Positions 19,479 through 32,278 of a DNA stretch of 64,000 nucleotides are shown in pieces. The position numbers and the translations under genes were made by a program. The DNA is from Hirsutella rhossiliensis. Taxonomy: Eukaryota > Ascomycota > Sordariomycetes > Hypocreales > Ophiocordycipitaceae. The DNA lies in NCBI RefSeq assembly GCF_020360975.1, contig NW_025408677.1, positions 2,728,001-2,792,000 of the forward strand, given 5' to 3'. The notes under the pieces are model-generated. The model searched no databases. It was not told where the DNA came from and was given only the letters and a program-made list of their open reading frames with translations. The first letter of the stretch is position 1. Each line of letters starts with the position of its first letter.

Positions 19479-21559
19479 ATATAAGCTATTAACTAATAGA
19501 TCTAATAGATATCTCCCTAGAAAGGGTGCCGCTTCCTTAAGGGAGCACCCCGCTACCCCTTAAGCGGATAAGAAGTATTATAGCTATCCTAGAAGCAATT
19601 AGAAGCGCGACGGCTAGTAAGAAAAACAAGGTTCTCGCTATACTAAGGGAGCCGTCTACGAGACTAGCGTTAACCCCTATAACCTTAGTAATACTAGTTA
19701 TAGCGGCGGTACTATTAATATAGAAGCCGCTTCCTTAGCCGACTTAAGATAGTAAGCTTAAGTCCTTTTACTTCTTCCTTAGCCGGCTATAGATAAAGTT
19801 TATAATAGATAAGAAATAGGGCCTAAACGGCTATCGTAATATAGCGTAGTATTTGCTCCTTTATATACTACTAGAGCCCTAGATATAGCGGATCTCTAGA
19901 TTCTAGGATAAGGGCGGCCCTAAAGGTAGACGCGACCTATAGGACTTCTTTTAATACCTTATATATACGTTCGGTAATATATAGGAGCGGGAGAAGGCGT
20001 AAGATAGGCTATAGACCCTTAAGTAAAGGGATAGGTAGACCTTTAGCGAATTCCTCCTTAACTTTAAAGAGACGCTCTTATAAGTAGTAAGAACTATAGT
20101 ATAGGAAGATAGCGTAAAGCTTATATAGTTATAGAACTTAATTACGCTAGCCCTATAAGAGCTACTTATCCCTATAATTATACCTACTAACTATAGCGAG
20201 TATATAAGCCGGTTAATAAAGGTAGTATAGGGCTATAAGTAGACGCCGCGTTTCTAAAAGCTTTATAAGCGTACGTAGTATAGCGGTAATAGGATTACCG
20301 CCCCTTTATAAAAGGAATAGCCGACTATCGATACTAATAAAGATACCTTAATATCGGCTACCTATATAGACCGAGCTAAACGCGGTAGGAAGTTATCTTT
20401 AAATATCCCCTATACTATCCCGCTCTTTAAGTAGCGAGCGAAGTAAGTAATAAGCGAGGAAATCGGGAAAAGAAAAGATAACGGCCGCTACCTATATTAC
20501 GGCGTATTTATATACTTTATATTAAAATACCCCTTCCTTTTAGCTAAGCGGCCTATAGTAGTTTAAGTAGCGAAGATAGAACCGCTCCTTGCCTTAAACG
20601 ATAAAGAGGACTCTGCTCCTTTAGGCCTAGAGGAAAAAGAGTAGCTCTAGAGCAAAGATAGGCTCTAGAGCCTTAATTACTAGTACTAGTAAAGGAAAAG
20701 GAGGAATTATCCGCCTATATAAAAGAGGAGCCTACTTTAATATAGGTTATAGTTAATAACTCCTTACCTATCGCCGCCTTTATAGATAAGGGCTACTAGT
20801 ACTACGCCGTAGTTAACGAGGCGCTTATATAAGAGATATAAGTACTAGTAGAAAAGATCGCCCTAAGGCGAGTAAAGGGCGCCTTAGGCGTAATAGAGGG
20901 TATAGTAATTAAGGGTATTATATAGCTAGCTATAAAGGTTAACGGTTACTATAAGCTTATTATAGCCTATATAATCCCTTAACTAGAGTTTCCCTTAATC
21001 CTTAGGAAACCCTAGTTATTATATATAGAGTTATACTTAGTTCTATATTAAAAGAAGCTATAGTTTAGGCCTATATAACGGTAGGTCCGCTATAACGACG
21101 GTTCTATAAGTATAGGACTAAGCGTATAAGCTTTATACTTAGTATAAAAAGTCCTTACCTCTATCTTTATAGGAACCGTACGATAGTTAGAGCGGGAGAA
21201 AGGCTAGGCAGCGGCTAACGTAGCGGTCTATATAGTTAGCCTAGTAGATATCGATAAGGCCCTCTAAGCGAAGAAGCTAAAGTTGCCCTTTAAGCTATAG
21301 TAGTAAATACTAAAGCGCTTTTACGACCTCCTACCGCTATTTAAGTCCTAGGAAGTAAATAAGCTTAACTTATATAAGCTAGGGGTAAACTATAAGATTA
21401 TACTCCGTACTAATAAAAAAGAGCAAGAACTACTTATACTATTTAGACCGCTATATAGTATATTATATATAGAACTACTAGTGCTAAAGAAGACGCTAAG
21501 GGACCTCTTAGATAAAAGTTTTATTTAAGTAAGTAGCTCTAAAGTAAGAGCGCTAGTCC

Positions 21560-22127
21560 TCTAAAGGTATATAAGCAAAAGCGGAATTTTAGGAAATTAA
21601 GGAATTACGTAAGACTACGTAATAGAGGGGAAGAAGGAGTATAAGGTAGGATTTTCAACGGAATTTATTAGTAGTATATTAGTATGTATAAGAGGTGTTA
21701 AAGTTAATAATTCTCTATCTATCTACTAGCGGATATACTGTCTTATATAGACAATTGTAGCTGAACGGAAGAACCTTTCAGGACTAGATTTAGGCTGCCG
21801 TATAGCCCTAAGACTAGGGAATTCCGTGATACCTCGAGTGAATCTAGAAGTGTCTTGGTTCCACTGATATTCGTGTTTAAAGGAGGTTGGTCGTGCCGGT
21901 GTTCTTAAGAGGTCTTAGCTAGCATTCTAAGCTAGCTCTGTTCCTTCGATTCCCGATTATACGATAACCGGCAACCCGTTTAATGCATAATAACATGCAA
22001 AATAACGAGCGATTCTTACTCTATAGGATAAGATTTTATCTATAATTAATATACTACTTATTAGCTTATATAATCGGGAGAGTATATTATAGCTGCTTTA
22101 TTTATAGTAGGAACACCGTTCCTTATA
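21560..22127 (-). repeat. Copia C 3' LTR (best preserved copy)
   Basis: 568 bp. At 21,982-21,999 it reads aatgcataataacatgca where Copia A's left LTR has aatatataataatatata, giving a direct before-and-after view of RIP. Of the six LTR copies in the window, it retains the most CA/TG. Confidence 0.9.
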
Positions 22128-25100
22128 GCCTCCCTTAAAGAGTAGATTTATATACTCTTACTGATTTATTTATAGTAGTATATATATAGGGTAAAAACCT
22201 AATTTAGGAAAACCATTCTTATACCTTAATAGGATATATAAAAACCTATTCTTTCTTAGGAAAAAAATCCTTAGGTATATACTAATAGAAAAACCTATAG
22301 TAGGAAAAATCTATAGTTATAATAATTATTTATAGGATAACCTTATATAAGGTAAAACCTATTATTACTAGGAAAATCTTAATAGATAAAAACCTAGTAA
22401 ATATTTCTCTAGGAAACCTAAAAAGGAAAAACCTAGTAGGGGAAAGATATAGAAAGCATAAGAAATATCTAAAAACCCCTTTTAATTACTTAGGAACTTA
22501 TATTAAGGATAGACCGTCTCTAAATTTATAGAGTAATCTAGGTCTTAATTCCTTTATAAAAATATTAGCTATATTATCTTTTAATTTAATATAAAAACTC
22601 TAATTTCCTTTCTTATACTAGTTCTAGTATAGTAATAGGCTAATCTTATATGCTTAAACCTTTTATAAAATTCCGGATTTTCTGCTAATTTAATAGTAGT
22701 AGTATTATCCGTTAAAATAAGAGGTATAGTATTAGGAATCTTAATAGATAGATCCTTAGTAATATTTTTAAAAAGTATATTTAAATAAATAGCTTCTTTA
22801 TTTACCTCCTAAGGCTAATATACTCTACTAGGTAGAAAGGGCAACGGCCTTTACTTAGAGCAAGCCTAGCTTATTATATTATTATATATATAAAATAGTA
22901 ACCGGAAAAGGATTTTCCGTCTATTAAATCCGACGCCTAGCTAGAGTAAAAACCTTTATATATAGATAGGTAAGAATTATAATTATATTTAATCTTTAGG
23001 CTAGGGAATTTATTTAAATATTTCTAAATTATATTTAAAGCCTTAAAATACGTCTAGTTAGGCTTAGCCGCGAACCTAGCGTAGGAAATTATAGAATATA
23101 AGATATCTAGCCTAGTAAATAAGGCTAAGTATAATAGAGATCCTATTTCTTTCTAAAATTATAATATATCTTCCTTAGAAGGTAATTCCTTTGCTTTTAT
23201 AAGCTTAAAGCCTACTATAGCGGGTAAATTCAAAGTTCCTAAACCTTCTTTATTAAATTCCTTTAATTTATTTAAGGTATAATTTTCTTAGGATATATAT
23301 AGCTCTTTATTTTCTCGGTTTATTATAATATTTAGACCTAAGAAGTCTTTTATATCTCCTAAGATAGTAAAATCTAGGAATTTAGATAATTCTTTAAATA
23401 ATCTTTCTTCTATTATAGATTTAGAGGGCCCTACTATAAGAAAGTCGTCGACGTGAATTGCTAAGGCTATACTATAGTCCTTATTTATAAATACTCCTTC
23501 GTCTATTAAAAGAGGAAGAAATCCGAGATTATTTAATATAATTTTTAAATGATTATACTAGAGCTTAGGACTTTATTTTAGGCTATATAATACTTTCTTT
23601 AGCTTTGCTTTAATTTAACCGGTTTTATATAGGTCTAGGAATTTAGTTAATTTAATTCCTTTAGCTCTATAAGCTAATCTATATTTTAAATAATATTCTT
23701 TAAGAGCGTATTCTTCGTAGCCTATAGGAAGATCGATATATACTTCGCTATCTATATCGGTATATACGAAGGCATTTATTATATCTATCTATAAAGCTTC
23801 GAGTTGTAGATAATAGCTAAAATAAGTAGAATTCTAATAGATTCGGTCTAGCTGTAGTCGAGAAGGTATCTAGGAAATCTAAGCTATAGATCTGCTTAAA
23901 TCCTATATTACGAAACGGGCTTTATATTTTATTATATTATTTTAACTATCCTTCTTAATAGTATAGACCTAGCGGCTCCTATAGCCTCCTATCCCTAGGA
24001 GGTAGGAAAATTCCTAAGTTTTATATTTAATTAGCTAGATAATTTCCTTAATTATAGCTTCTTTCTAAAATACTATTTTAGGGCTATTTATTGCCTGTTT
24101 ATAGGTCTTTAGAATTTTTAGATCCTGATTTTCTATACTAGCTAGAATTAACTCTATAAAATCGCAGTTTAGAAATAAATTAACGTTAGGGTATTCGATA
24201 TAGTTAGAATCGAACCCTTCCGGCTTCTTAGGTAATTCTACTACTATTTTACTAGTAGTAGGAATAGGATCGTTATTTAGAGACTCTTCTTTTATAGAGG
24301 GCGAGGGACTTTTATCTCTAGGTTCTTTAGTAGCTTCCTCTATAGGGATATAGCTTTCTAGCTTATCTTTATTTAGAATAAAATTAAAATCAAAGGTATT
24401 ATTACTACTAGAGATTTCTAGATTTTTTATAAATTTATTTTCTAGTATAGTAATATCTCTAGAGATAGTAATCTTTCTCTTAGAAAAATCCTAGATTTTA
24501 TATACATTTTCTAAATAGCCTACTATTATTCCCTTAAAAGCTCTATTATCTAGCTTATCTTTAGGGTCTTTATTTTTATAATATATAAGGCTTCTAAAGG
24601 TCTTAATTTTATTTAAGGTCTCGAAGGGTAGTATTATATTATCCCTCTTTTCTATAGGACTTTTAAATCCTATCGCAGAATGCGGTGATCTATTATATAA
24701 ATAGGTAGCTGTTAAAACAGCTTCTCCCTATAGGTATTTAGGAAGCCTAGCAGTAAATAAAAGAGCTCGTACTTTTTCTAATATTATACGATTTATTCTT
24801 TCTATTCTACCGTTAGATTTAGGCGTCCTAGGAGGACTAGAATTAAAGGTAATTCCTTCCTTTTCGTAGTAGAGCTTTATTTTATATATAAATTCTTTAG
24901 CATTATTAGAAAATGCTTCTCTAATCCTAGTATTTTTAGGTTATTTTCTACCCTGTTTTTAAATTCTAGAACCTATCTAAAGCTTCCCTTTCTTCAAGAA
25001 GGTATATTTCTAGATATCGGTTCCTACGTCTAGGAAAGAAATATAATAGTAATATTTATTATAAGTAGGCACTTTAATTAGCCCCTAAATATCTAATACT

Positions 25101-27004
25101 ATTTTTTCTAAATAGGAATAAGACTTATACGAGGGTTATTTATTAACCCTATTCGTTGCTTTAGCTTTAATATATATTTCGCACTGCCTTATTTTATTTT
25201 CCTCTTCTAGAGGCATTTTTATATCCTTATTATATCTTTTTAATATTTCTAAAATAGCCCTACTATTTATATGCCCTAAGCGTAAGTGCTAAGTATAAAA
25301 ATCTATATCCTTTACTTTTAAAGACGTAATAAGGATCGATTGGCTTTCTAATAAAGGTTCTATAGGAATATAATATAATTTATTTCTAAGAAATCCTTTA
25401 GTAAGGACCTTAGCCTTATTATCTAATAAAAGGACTTTATTTCCTCTTATTAAGGCATAGGTATTATTAAAATAAGATTAGGATAGTATATTTACCCTAA
25501 TTCGGTATATAAAAGCAGTCTCGAAGGATATACCTTTTTCTACTATACGGAACTTAAATACTAAGTCCCCTTTCCTTTACTAATATAAAGGAAGCTTTTC
25601 CTAGCAAACTTTAGACTTAATTTCTTTATAGTTAATAAGGAAATTTTTATTAGATACTATATGCCTAGTAGCTCGGTATTATATATAAAATCAAAGATCC
25701 TTTTATTCTTATAACTAGAAATCCTCCTTCTCTTACCTTTAAGACTAATTCCTTTATTCTAGGAATCGAGGCTTTTAGAGGTCCTAAAAGAGAGTCTTTA
25801 TTAGCTTCTACTATAGGGGTAATTATAGAGGTTAAAATTACCTCTAAATCCTTAGACGTATATATAGGGGTCGGGGCCCTAAAGAGGTCTATAAGGTCGA
25901 TATCTAGGTCTATATTTTCTTCTTATAAAGCTATATTTAAGACCTTATTACTATCTTCCGAATCGGACTCTAGCTCGGTAATTCGAGCCTTCCTTCTTTT
26001 ATTAGTAGTAGAAATGCTACTAGAAGGGGATTTCTTCCTAGAAGAAGAAGAAGAAGAAGATTTCTCTTCTTAGAAATTCGAGTCCTATCGTCCTTTTTTC
26101 CTTTATTTAATACCTAATAAGCGGGAGCCTTATTTAGGTATAATTTATAGTAATTTACTATAAAATGCCCTGGTTTTTTTATATTCCTTATAATAAGGAG
26201 TATCTATAGAATTTCTATAGGATTTCTAAGGCTTCCTTTATATTAGGAAGGCTTTCTCCGAAGATTCGTCTATATCCTCTATTCTTCTAGCTTCGTCTAA
26301 AAGACTAGCTATAAGGGTTTCGAGGGTAAATGCCGTAGAATTATACCTAAGGCTCTACGTAATATTTATAATATAGCTTCTAAATTCCTTATTAAGGCAA
26401 TTAAGAATCCATGCTATAAGAACAACTTCTAGAATTTCTATATTATAGGATTTTAAATCCTTATAGATTTCCTTTACCTTATAAAGGTATTTCTCTAAAT
26501 TAAAGTCCGAGGGACTAAGATTAAAGAGCTGCTTAATAAGCAGATAATTCGACGAAAAGTTCGACGGATTATATAGCTTTTAAGCTTATCCCACGCTTCT
26601 TTAGTATTTTTTAGATGCCGAATTTATATTAAGGGACTATCTTCGACTTAAAGGAATATTATAGATAAAGCCTCCGTAGTCTATATATAATTTGCTTGCT
26701 CTAGAGCAGCAATAAGCTTTTCTTTTATAAGGATAGCTTCTATCCTTATAGTCTATAAGGTATAATTTAAATTTCCCTTAAGTTTAGTAAATTCGTATTC
26801 TTTCTATCTACCTATTTTATATAAATTCGGTATTATTTCGTTCGTAGGGATCGAGAAGTCTAGACGGGAGTTTAAGAGCGTAGGAAGGTAAAAGAAGTCG
26901 GGGGGAATTTCGAAAGGAATTTTAATTGAATATTTCGACGAGGAATTTCAAAGGTATAAGTAGTTGATTTCCTAGCTTAAAAGGAGTAAGCCGGGCTTAT
27001 AACC
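22128..27004 (-). pseudogene. Copia C gag-pol relic
   Basis: Minus strand. In coding order it has a gag region (about 26,950-25,900), the GAG-pre-integrase HHCC region (HLRLGHINSRAI near 25,285 with a later CxxC-like pair), an integrase core (NAKEFIYKIKLYYEKEG, then TPKSNGRIERINR near 24,800), a long Ser/Pro/Glu-rich linker (about 24,300), RT with active-site box HVDDFLIVG (aspartates at 23,444-23,449), and RNase H toward 22,900. Stops remain at Gln/Trp positions, so it is inactive, but the protein is more readable than in A or E. It is the best reference for the family. Confidence 0.88.
26991..27004 (-). promoter_or_regulatory. Copia C primer-binding site (tRNA-iMet half type)
   Basis: Directly inside the 5' LTR the sense strand reads GGTTATAAGCCCGG. 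Drosophila copia and related elements prime from an internal fragment of initiator tRNA-Met using GGTTATGGGCCCAG-like sites. The match here is good once TG to TA is allowed. The identical site is at 35,440-35,453 in Copia A. The assignment is by resemblance only. Confidence 0.5.
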
Positions 27005-27572
27005 TCTAAAGGTATATAAGCAAAAGCGGAATTTTAGGAAATTAAGGAATCACGTAAGACTACGTAATAAAGGGGAAGAAGGAGTATAAGGTAGGATTTT
27101 CAACGGAATTTATTGGTAGTATATTAGTGTATATAAGAGGTGTTAAAGTTAATAATTCTCTATCTATCTACTAGCGGACATGCTGTCTTATATAGATAAT
27201 TGTAGCTAAACGGAAGAACCTTTCGGGACTAGATTTAGGCTGCTGTATAGCCCTAAGACTAGGGAATTCCGTGATACCTCGAGTAAATCTAGAAGTATCT
27301 TAGTTCCACTAATATTCGTGTTTAAAGGAGGTTGGTCGTGCCGGTATTCTTAAGAGGTCTTAGCTAGTATTCTAAGCTAGCTCTTTTCCTTCGATTCCCG
27401 ATTATACGATAACCGGCAACCCGTTTAATATATAATAATATGCAAAATAACGAGCGATTCTTGCTCTATAGGATAAGATTTTATCTATAATTAATATACT
27501 ACTTATTAGCTTATATAATCGGGAGAGTATATTATAGCTGCTTTATTTATAGTAGGAACACTGTTCCTTATA
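27005..27572 (-). repeat. Copia C 5' LTR
   Basis: 568 bp. More RIP changes than its partner at 21,560: at the diagnostic site it reads aatatataataatatgca, intermediate between the left LTR of C and those of A. Confidence 0.9.
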
Positions 27573-30500
27573 AGTCCTATTTATATATAAACTAAAGGGT
27601 AAGATATAGTTTTATTATAACTATAAGGCTCTAAACGTAATTATAAGGCCGGACCGCTACCCTTTACCCTTAATCTTAGATATACTCTATAACCTTTTAA
27701 AGGTAAAGTAGTTTATAAAGCTAGATATAAAATAGGCGTTCTATAAGGTATAGATCTTAAAGGGTAACGAGTAAAAGACGGCGTTTTATATACGCTATAG
27801 CTTATTCGAGTAGCTTATAACGCCCTTTAGCCTCTTAAGAGCGCCCGCTACCTTCTAGTATTATATTAATAATATACTTTAGGACTTCCTCGATAAGTTC
27901 GCCTCTATATATATAGATAATATCCTTATTTATATAAGCGGCTCCTACGAGGACTATATATAGAAAGTATAGAGGGTCCTAAAGCGCCTTTAACTTTATA
28001 GGCTTTACCTCGACCTAAATAAGTATAAATTTAGGGTTAAGAGGGTTAAGTACCTAGGCTTTATTATCTACGCTAGCATAGGTATATAGGCGGATCCTAT
28101 AAAGATCTAGGCGATTTAGGACTAAGCTACCCTAACTATATAGATAGGTATATAGAGCTTCCTTAGGTTCGCGAACTATTATAGGATATTTATTAAGGGC
28201 TTCTCTTATATTATAATACCCTTAAATAAGATTACTAAGAAGTAGACCGCTTTTTACTAAGGGCCTATATAGGAAGGAGCGTTCTATACGCTTAAGGACC
28301 TATTCTCTTAAGCCCCGGTACTACTTTAGTAGGACTTCGACCGGTCTATATTAGTTAAAGCGGACTATAGCGGCTAGGTACTTAGAGGAACGCTCTCTTA
28401 AGAGGTAGATAAGCGGAAGTAACCAGTAGCGTTTTACTCTTATAAGCTAACCTTAGTAGAGCGGAATTACGCTATTTACGATAAAGAGATATTAGCGATT
28501 ATTAGCTACCTCGAGTAATAGTAAGTAGAGCTCTAAAGCTATAAGAGCTTTAAGGTTCTTATAAACTATAGGAACCTTAAGTACTTTATAACTTACTAAT
28601 ACCTCTTAGAGTAGTAAGCCCGCTAAGTAGAGTATCTCTTACGCTTTAACTTCTCGATTAAGTACTAGCTAAAGTAAGACTCTATAGTCCTAGATATACT
28701 TTCTTAGAGGGATTAAGACTAGCCGACGGGAGCGGATATCGAGGCCTAGGATCTATAGCTTATCTTATAAAAAGCGCTATAGACTTATATAAGAGCTTCC
28801 TTAGTAAAGGAAGGCGCGGCGCTAACGGATAAGCCTTCCCTTATACCTTTACCTTAGCTTAGCGAGGAGGGATAGACCGGCCTAAGGGCGCGTACGGCGC
28901 GGGTATTCTAAGATAAGGTCCTCTAGCGCTTATAGGATAGGATATTATCTTTAGACTATACCTATAAGAGTATATACCGCGCCGTTAAGTCCGGCGCTCG
29001 ATACCTTAATTTAAAGCTAAAGCTAAAGGTATAAGTAGCCGACTATTATATTAACCTATAAGGGCACCTATATTAGCGGGGGAGACTATAGGTACTAGGC
29101 GCGCCGTATACTATAGAAGCTAGGGAGAAGGATAGACCGTTAAAGCTAGATAAATAAAACGAGCTCTAAGGGAAGCTAGTCTAGCTTATCTATAACTTTA
29201 GTATTATAGGCTACTTAGGTAGGTAGGGTATAGTAGTAGGCCTTACGAGGGATTTCTACTAGCCCTTCCTATAGTACTACGTTCGCCGCTTTCTCTATAA
29301 CTATAATATCTATAGCTATACTAAGATTTAAAGGGCGTAGCTTAAAGGGCTACTTAAGTAGCTTCCGGTACCTAACCGGTTCTATATATATATATAGATA
29401 GACTTTATAACGGACCTCCTACTTATAAAGGGCGGCAACCGCTATATATAGGTAATTAAGGACCGACTTAGTAAGTCTATAGTATTAAAGCTAATACTAT
29501 CTATAAATATAGAGTCCTACGTAAAGCGCTTCCTATAGTACTAGGCCCGCTTATATAGCTAGCTAGCCTTTATTATAAGCGATAAGGGATCGAATTAAAC
29601 TAGCCGCTTTTAGTAGTACTTATACTAGCTACTTTAGATTATATAGCTACTTAGTATAGTATATTACCTATAGACCGATAAAGGGCCTAAAAGGGTTAAC
29701 TAAGAGGTATAAGCTTACTTATAGGCCGTCGTAGCCTATAACTAAGTAGACTAAGACCGTTAGCTCCCCGCGGCCTAACTTACGTTAAATAGTAAACTAT
29801 ATACCTTTATTAAGATAGCCCCTTTCTTTATAATATATAGCTTTAAACTACCTTTATTAGTTCTTTTTACTATAGATATAGTAGCGGAGTAGTATAGTAA
29901 TTCGTTACTAAAAGGCCGCGCCTCTACGTTTATATAAAAGCTATAAGAGACTATAGATTATTACTAATCCGCGATAGCTACTACGGCGTAAGATTAAGAG
30001 TAGTACGTTAATAAGACTAAGGCCCTAGTAGATAGGTTTATAGTAAGAGATAAAGTATAGCTAGACCTTTATAACTATAGGTTAGTATAGCTAAAGAAGA
30101 AGCTTAACTAGCTATACGTAAAGTTTATAGTATAGAGGGTTATTAGCCTATAGGTTATAGAGCTTAATAGTCTCTTAATAAGGGTTTATAATAAGATTAA
30201 CGTAGACCTCTTTTATAGAGCCTCCTTTAACCCGCTACTTAAATAAAAAGTAATAGACGCTTAACCGCCTATAATTAAAGTAGAAAGAAAAGATAAGTTT
30301 AAGGTTAAAGAGATATAGGCTATATACTAGAAAAAGGTCGGTAAGGGGAAACGCTAAGAGGTCCTTATTAAGTAGCGCGGGTATCTTAACCCTATATAAG
30401 AACCTATATATAAGTTTATAGGAACTATAGCCCTTAATAAGTTTAAAGCCTTATTTAGAACGGTAGATAAGAATAATAAACTAGCGGACTACTAATAATA

Positions 30501-30689
30501 GCTTAGGCTAAGACTATAAAGTAAGTATAGTAAAAGAGGTAGTTATAGTAATATAGGTAATATAAGCGTAATAGTATAAGTAGAGATAAAAATAGTATTT
30601 ATTATAAAGCGGAGCCCTTAAACTACCTAGGCCTATTCCTTATTATTATTATTATTATTATCTTTATTATCGTTATCTTTATTAGCCTC

Positions 30690-31650
30690 CTCCTTCTTAT
30701 TAGCGGTAGCGGCGGTTTCTAGGGCGCTAAGGCGGCCCTCTAAGCCTATAAGCTAGTCGGCGGCGGCGGCGGCTCTAAGGGTAAAAGGGCGGCGGCTAAC
30801 GGCGGCGGTAGGGGTAGCGGCGGTAGCGGAGGCGGGCACGGCTAAGAGGACCGCCGATAAGGCGATAGAGGTAGTATCCTTAGCGCTAGGTATATTAAAG
30901 GCGGAAATAAGGGAGCGGAGGAGTAAGACTTACTTAAGTATAAGGCCCTATCGCTTAAGGGCGCGGAGGTTATAGTAGGCGGCGGCGGCGGTAAGGCGCT
31001 TCTTAGTAGCCCCACGCCTACCATACGAGCCGGCCTTCTCGACGCCGTAGCGAGTAGGATAGGAGGCGCCGCCTTATAGGCGCGGCCGGCTCGCGCGTAC
31101 TAATAGTAGCTACCGCCGCGGCGGCGCCTAGCTTAGTTAAAGTAGTCGAGCTCCTACGACGTATAACGTATATAAGGGGCCGAGTAGGCGGCGCCGGCCT
31201 ATACTTAGCGCTTATACTATAAGAGGTTAGCGGATAACGTCTATTACGCTTACCTAACTATAGACTTATAGGGGTAGCGGAGATAGAGGTAGGGGCTAAG
31301 GGGCCGGGCGTTATAGGTAGCGGCGGGGATAGCGTCGTTACCTTAAGGGGCGATATAAGAGCGAATAGCGTAATAGAGGCGGCGGCAGTAGCGGTAGGAG
31401 CGGTAGTAGCGGCGCGGGTAAGAGCGGCGGTAGCGGCGGAGTTATTATCGGCCGCGGCTAGTATAGTATTAACGAACGACTCTATACGCTCTAAGAAAGA
31501 GAAGGTAAGAGAGGGAGAGGTAGATATATCTATCGTAGAAGTTAGTATAATAAAATACGGCCTCTTACTTTATAAGGCGCGGAACTTATTAGTTAAAGTT
31601 ATTATTATTATTAGGGCTATTATTACTACTACCGCTACTATTATAAGTAT
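30690..31650 (-). pseudogene. Antisense accessory reading frame in Gypsy B 3' region
   Basis: A minus-strand frame lies between the end of integrase (about 30,495) and the 3' LTR. From 31,650 to about 31,020 only two stops occur in roughly 210 codons, whereas neighbouring RIP-mutated frames show one about every ten. Both are TAA/TAG at sites where Gln fits; stops become denser toward 30,690. Readable pieces: SKRPYFIILTSTIDISTSPS, LERIESFVNTILAAADNNS, an Ala/Thr/Pro-rich middle, then Arg/Pro-rich sequence. The N-terminus is hydrophobic (Ile/Val/Leu, or Met before RIP). The homologous minus-strand frame at about 49,485-49,680 in fragment H encodes a similar peptide (SKRPRFTILTSIIDIFTSLS), so selection acted on protein here. 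Function unknown; antisense accessory ORFs in this position are known in some plant Gypsy elements. Confidence 0.55.
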
Positions 31651-32092
31651 ATATTAATAGAGCGGCCTATATAGCTAAAAATAGACTAATACCTTAAGTA
31701 AAGCGGAACTTACTTATTAATACTACTACTATAGTTAAAGAAAGGAAAGAAGGAAGGGAAGGGGAAAAAAGGGGATACCGCCTTATATACCCCTTAGTAG
31801 AGGATACTACCTAAGGTAAAAGGGACGGGTAACCTAAGGCTTACGTAAGTCTAGACTAGCCGCCGGCTACTTAAGGGTATATATAATAGGTTATGCCCCT
31901 ATTTAAACGGCTAGCTAGCTAATAAGTATAGAGCTAGGTCCTAGCTACCTAAGCTAATAGGCGCGGAGATAATAAGGCTAGTAGGGCCGGCCCTATTAAT
32001 AGGAAAGGGTAGGGAAGAGCCTATAGTATAGGCCTAATTATATAAGAGCTATTAATAAGGTAGTGCTACGCTGCGCTTAAAGGAGGGTATTA

Positions 32093-32278
32093 TATAAGAG
32101 TCTTTAACTATTATAAGTAATAAGCTTAGGCCGCGGCCTAAGCTATATAGTTATATATAAAAGGCTAGATCTTATAAGTATAAGGGCGGGCTAGCCGCGT
32201 ATAAAAGAGCTCTATATAGCTTATTAATATTATCCTATAAATAGTACCTATATATATACTTCTACTTACTTTATAATA
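32093..32278 (+). repeat. Gypsy B 3' LTR
   Basis: 186 bp, the partner of 19,293-19,478, followed by the ctagc duplication and then Copia A sequence. Confidence 0.9.

Larger units (their letters stand above)
21560..27572 (-). mobile_element. Ty1/Copia retrotransposon C (innermost, least mutated)
   Basis: 6,013 bp, LTRs of 568 bp at both ends (21,560-22,127 and 27,005-27,572), and an exact 5-bp target duplication agtcc (21,555-21,559 and 27,573-27,577). It lies inside Gypsy B between gag/protease and RT. It belongs to the same family and has the same orientation as Copia A. It keeps many CA and TG dinucleotides that are TA in A, so it is the youngest of the three. The purine tract is at 22,128-22,140 and the primer-binding site at 26,991-27,004. 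Confidence 0.92.
19479..30500 (+). pseudogene. Gypsy B gag-pol relic, interrupted 21,560-27,577
   Basis: A gag CCHC zinc knuckle lies at 20,489-20,530 with exact CX2CX4HX4C spacing, but all four ligand codons now read TAC (Tyr), as RIP of TGC and CAC would produce. RT resumes right of Copia C: RPDRYPLPLI near 27,640, FIKLDI near 27,715 and the active-site box YIDNILIY at 27,910-27,933, where the second Asp has become Asn. Integrase spans about 29,390-29,900 (DFITDLL, VIKDRLSKS, SDKGSN, TDKGPKRVN), and the C-terminal part runs to about 30,495. Many TAA/TAG codons stand at Gln/Trp sites. The protease is not clearly resolved. Confidence 0.85.
19293..32278 (+). mobile_element. Ty3/Gypsy retrotransposon B (nested in Copia A, split by Copia C)
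   Basis: Two 186-bp LTRs (19,293-19,478 and 32,093-32,278) with an exact 5-bp target duplication. Without Copia C the element is about 6,968 bp. Coding sense is plus, with order gag zinc knuckle, (Copia C insertion), RT, integrase, then an antisense reading frame before the 3' LTR. A purine tract (AAAGGAGGGTA, about 32,079-32,089) precedes the 3' LTR. LTR ends read TA...TA, consistent with TG...CA after RIP. I could not identify a clear tRNA primer-binding site after the left LTR. Confidence 0.9.

Noticed and set aside
21900..21975. tRNA-like fold in the Copia LTR (TTCGATTCCC resembling a B box, with a nearby AGCTAG/CTAGCT stem)
   Set aside because: There is no acceptor stem or proper A box, and the segment is simply part of the LTR repeated in all copies.
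30842..31024. 60-codon minus-strand ATG frame in Gypsy B
   Set aside because: It is one frame off the coherent antisense relict frame. Its continuation beyond 31,024 is Arg/Tyr-rich noise with more stops.
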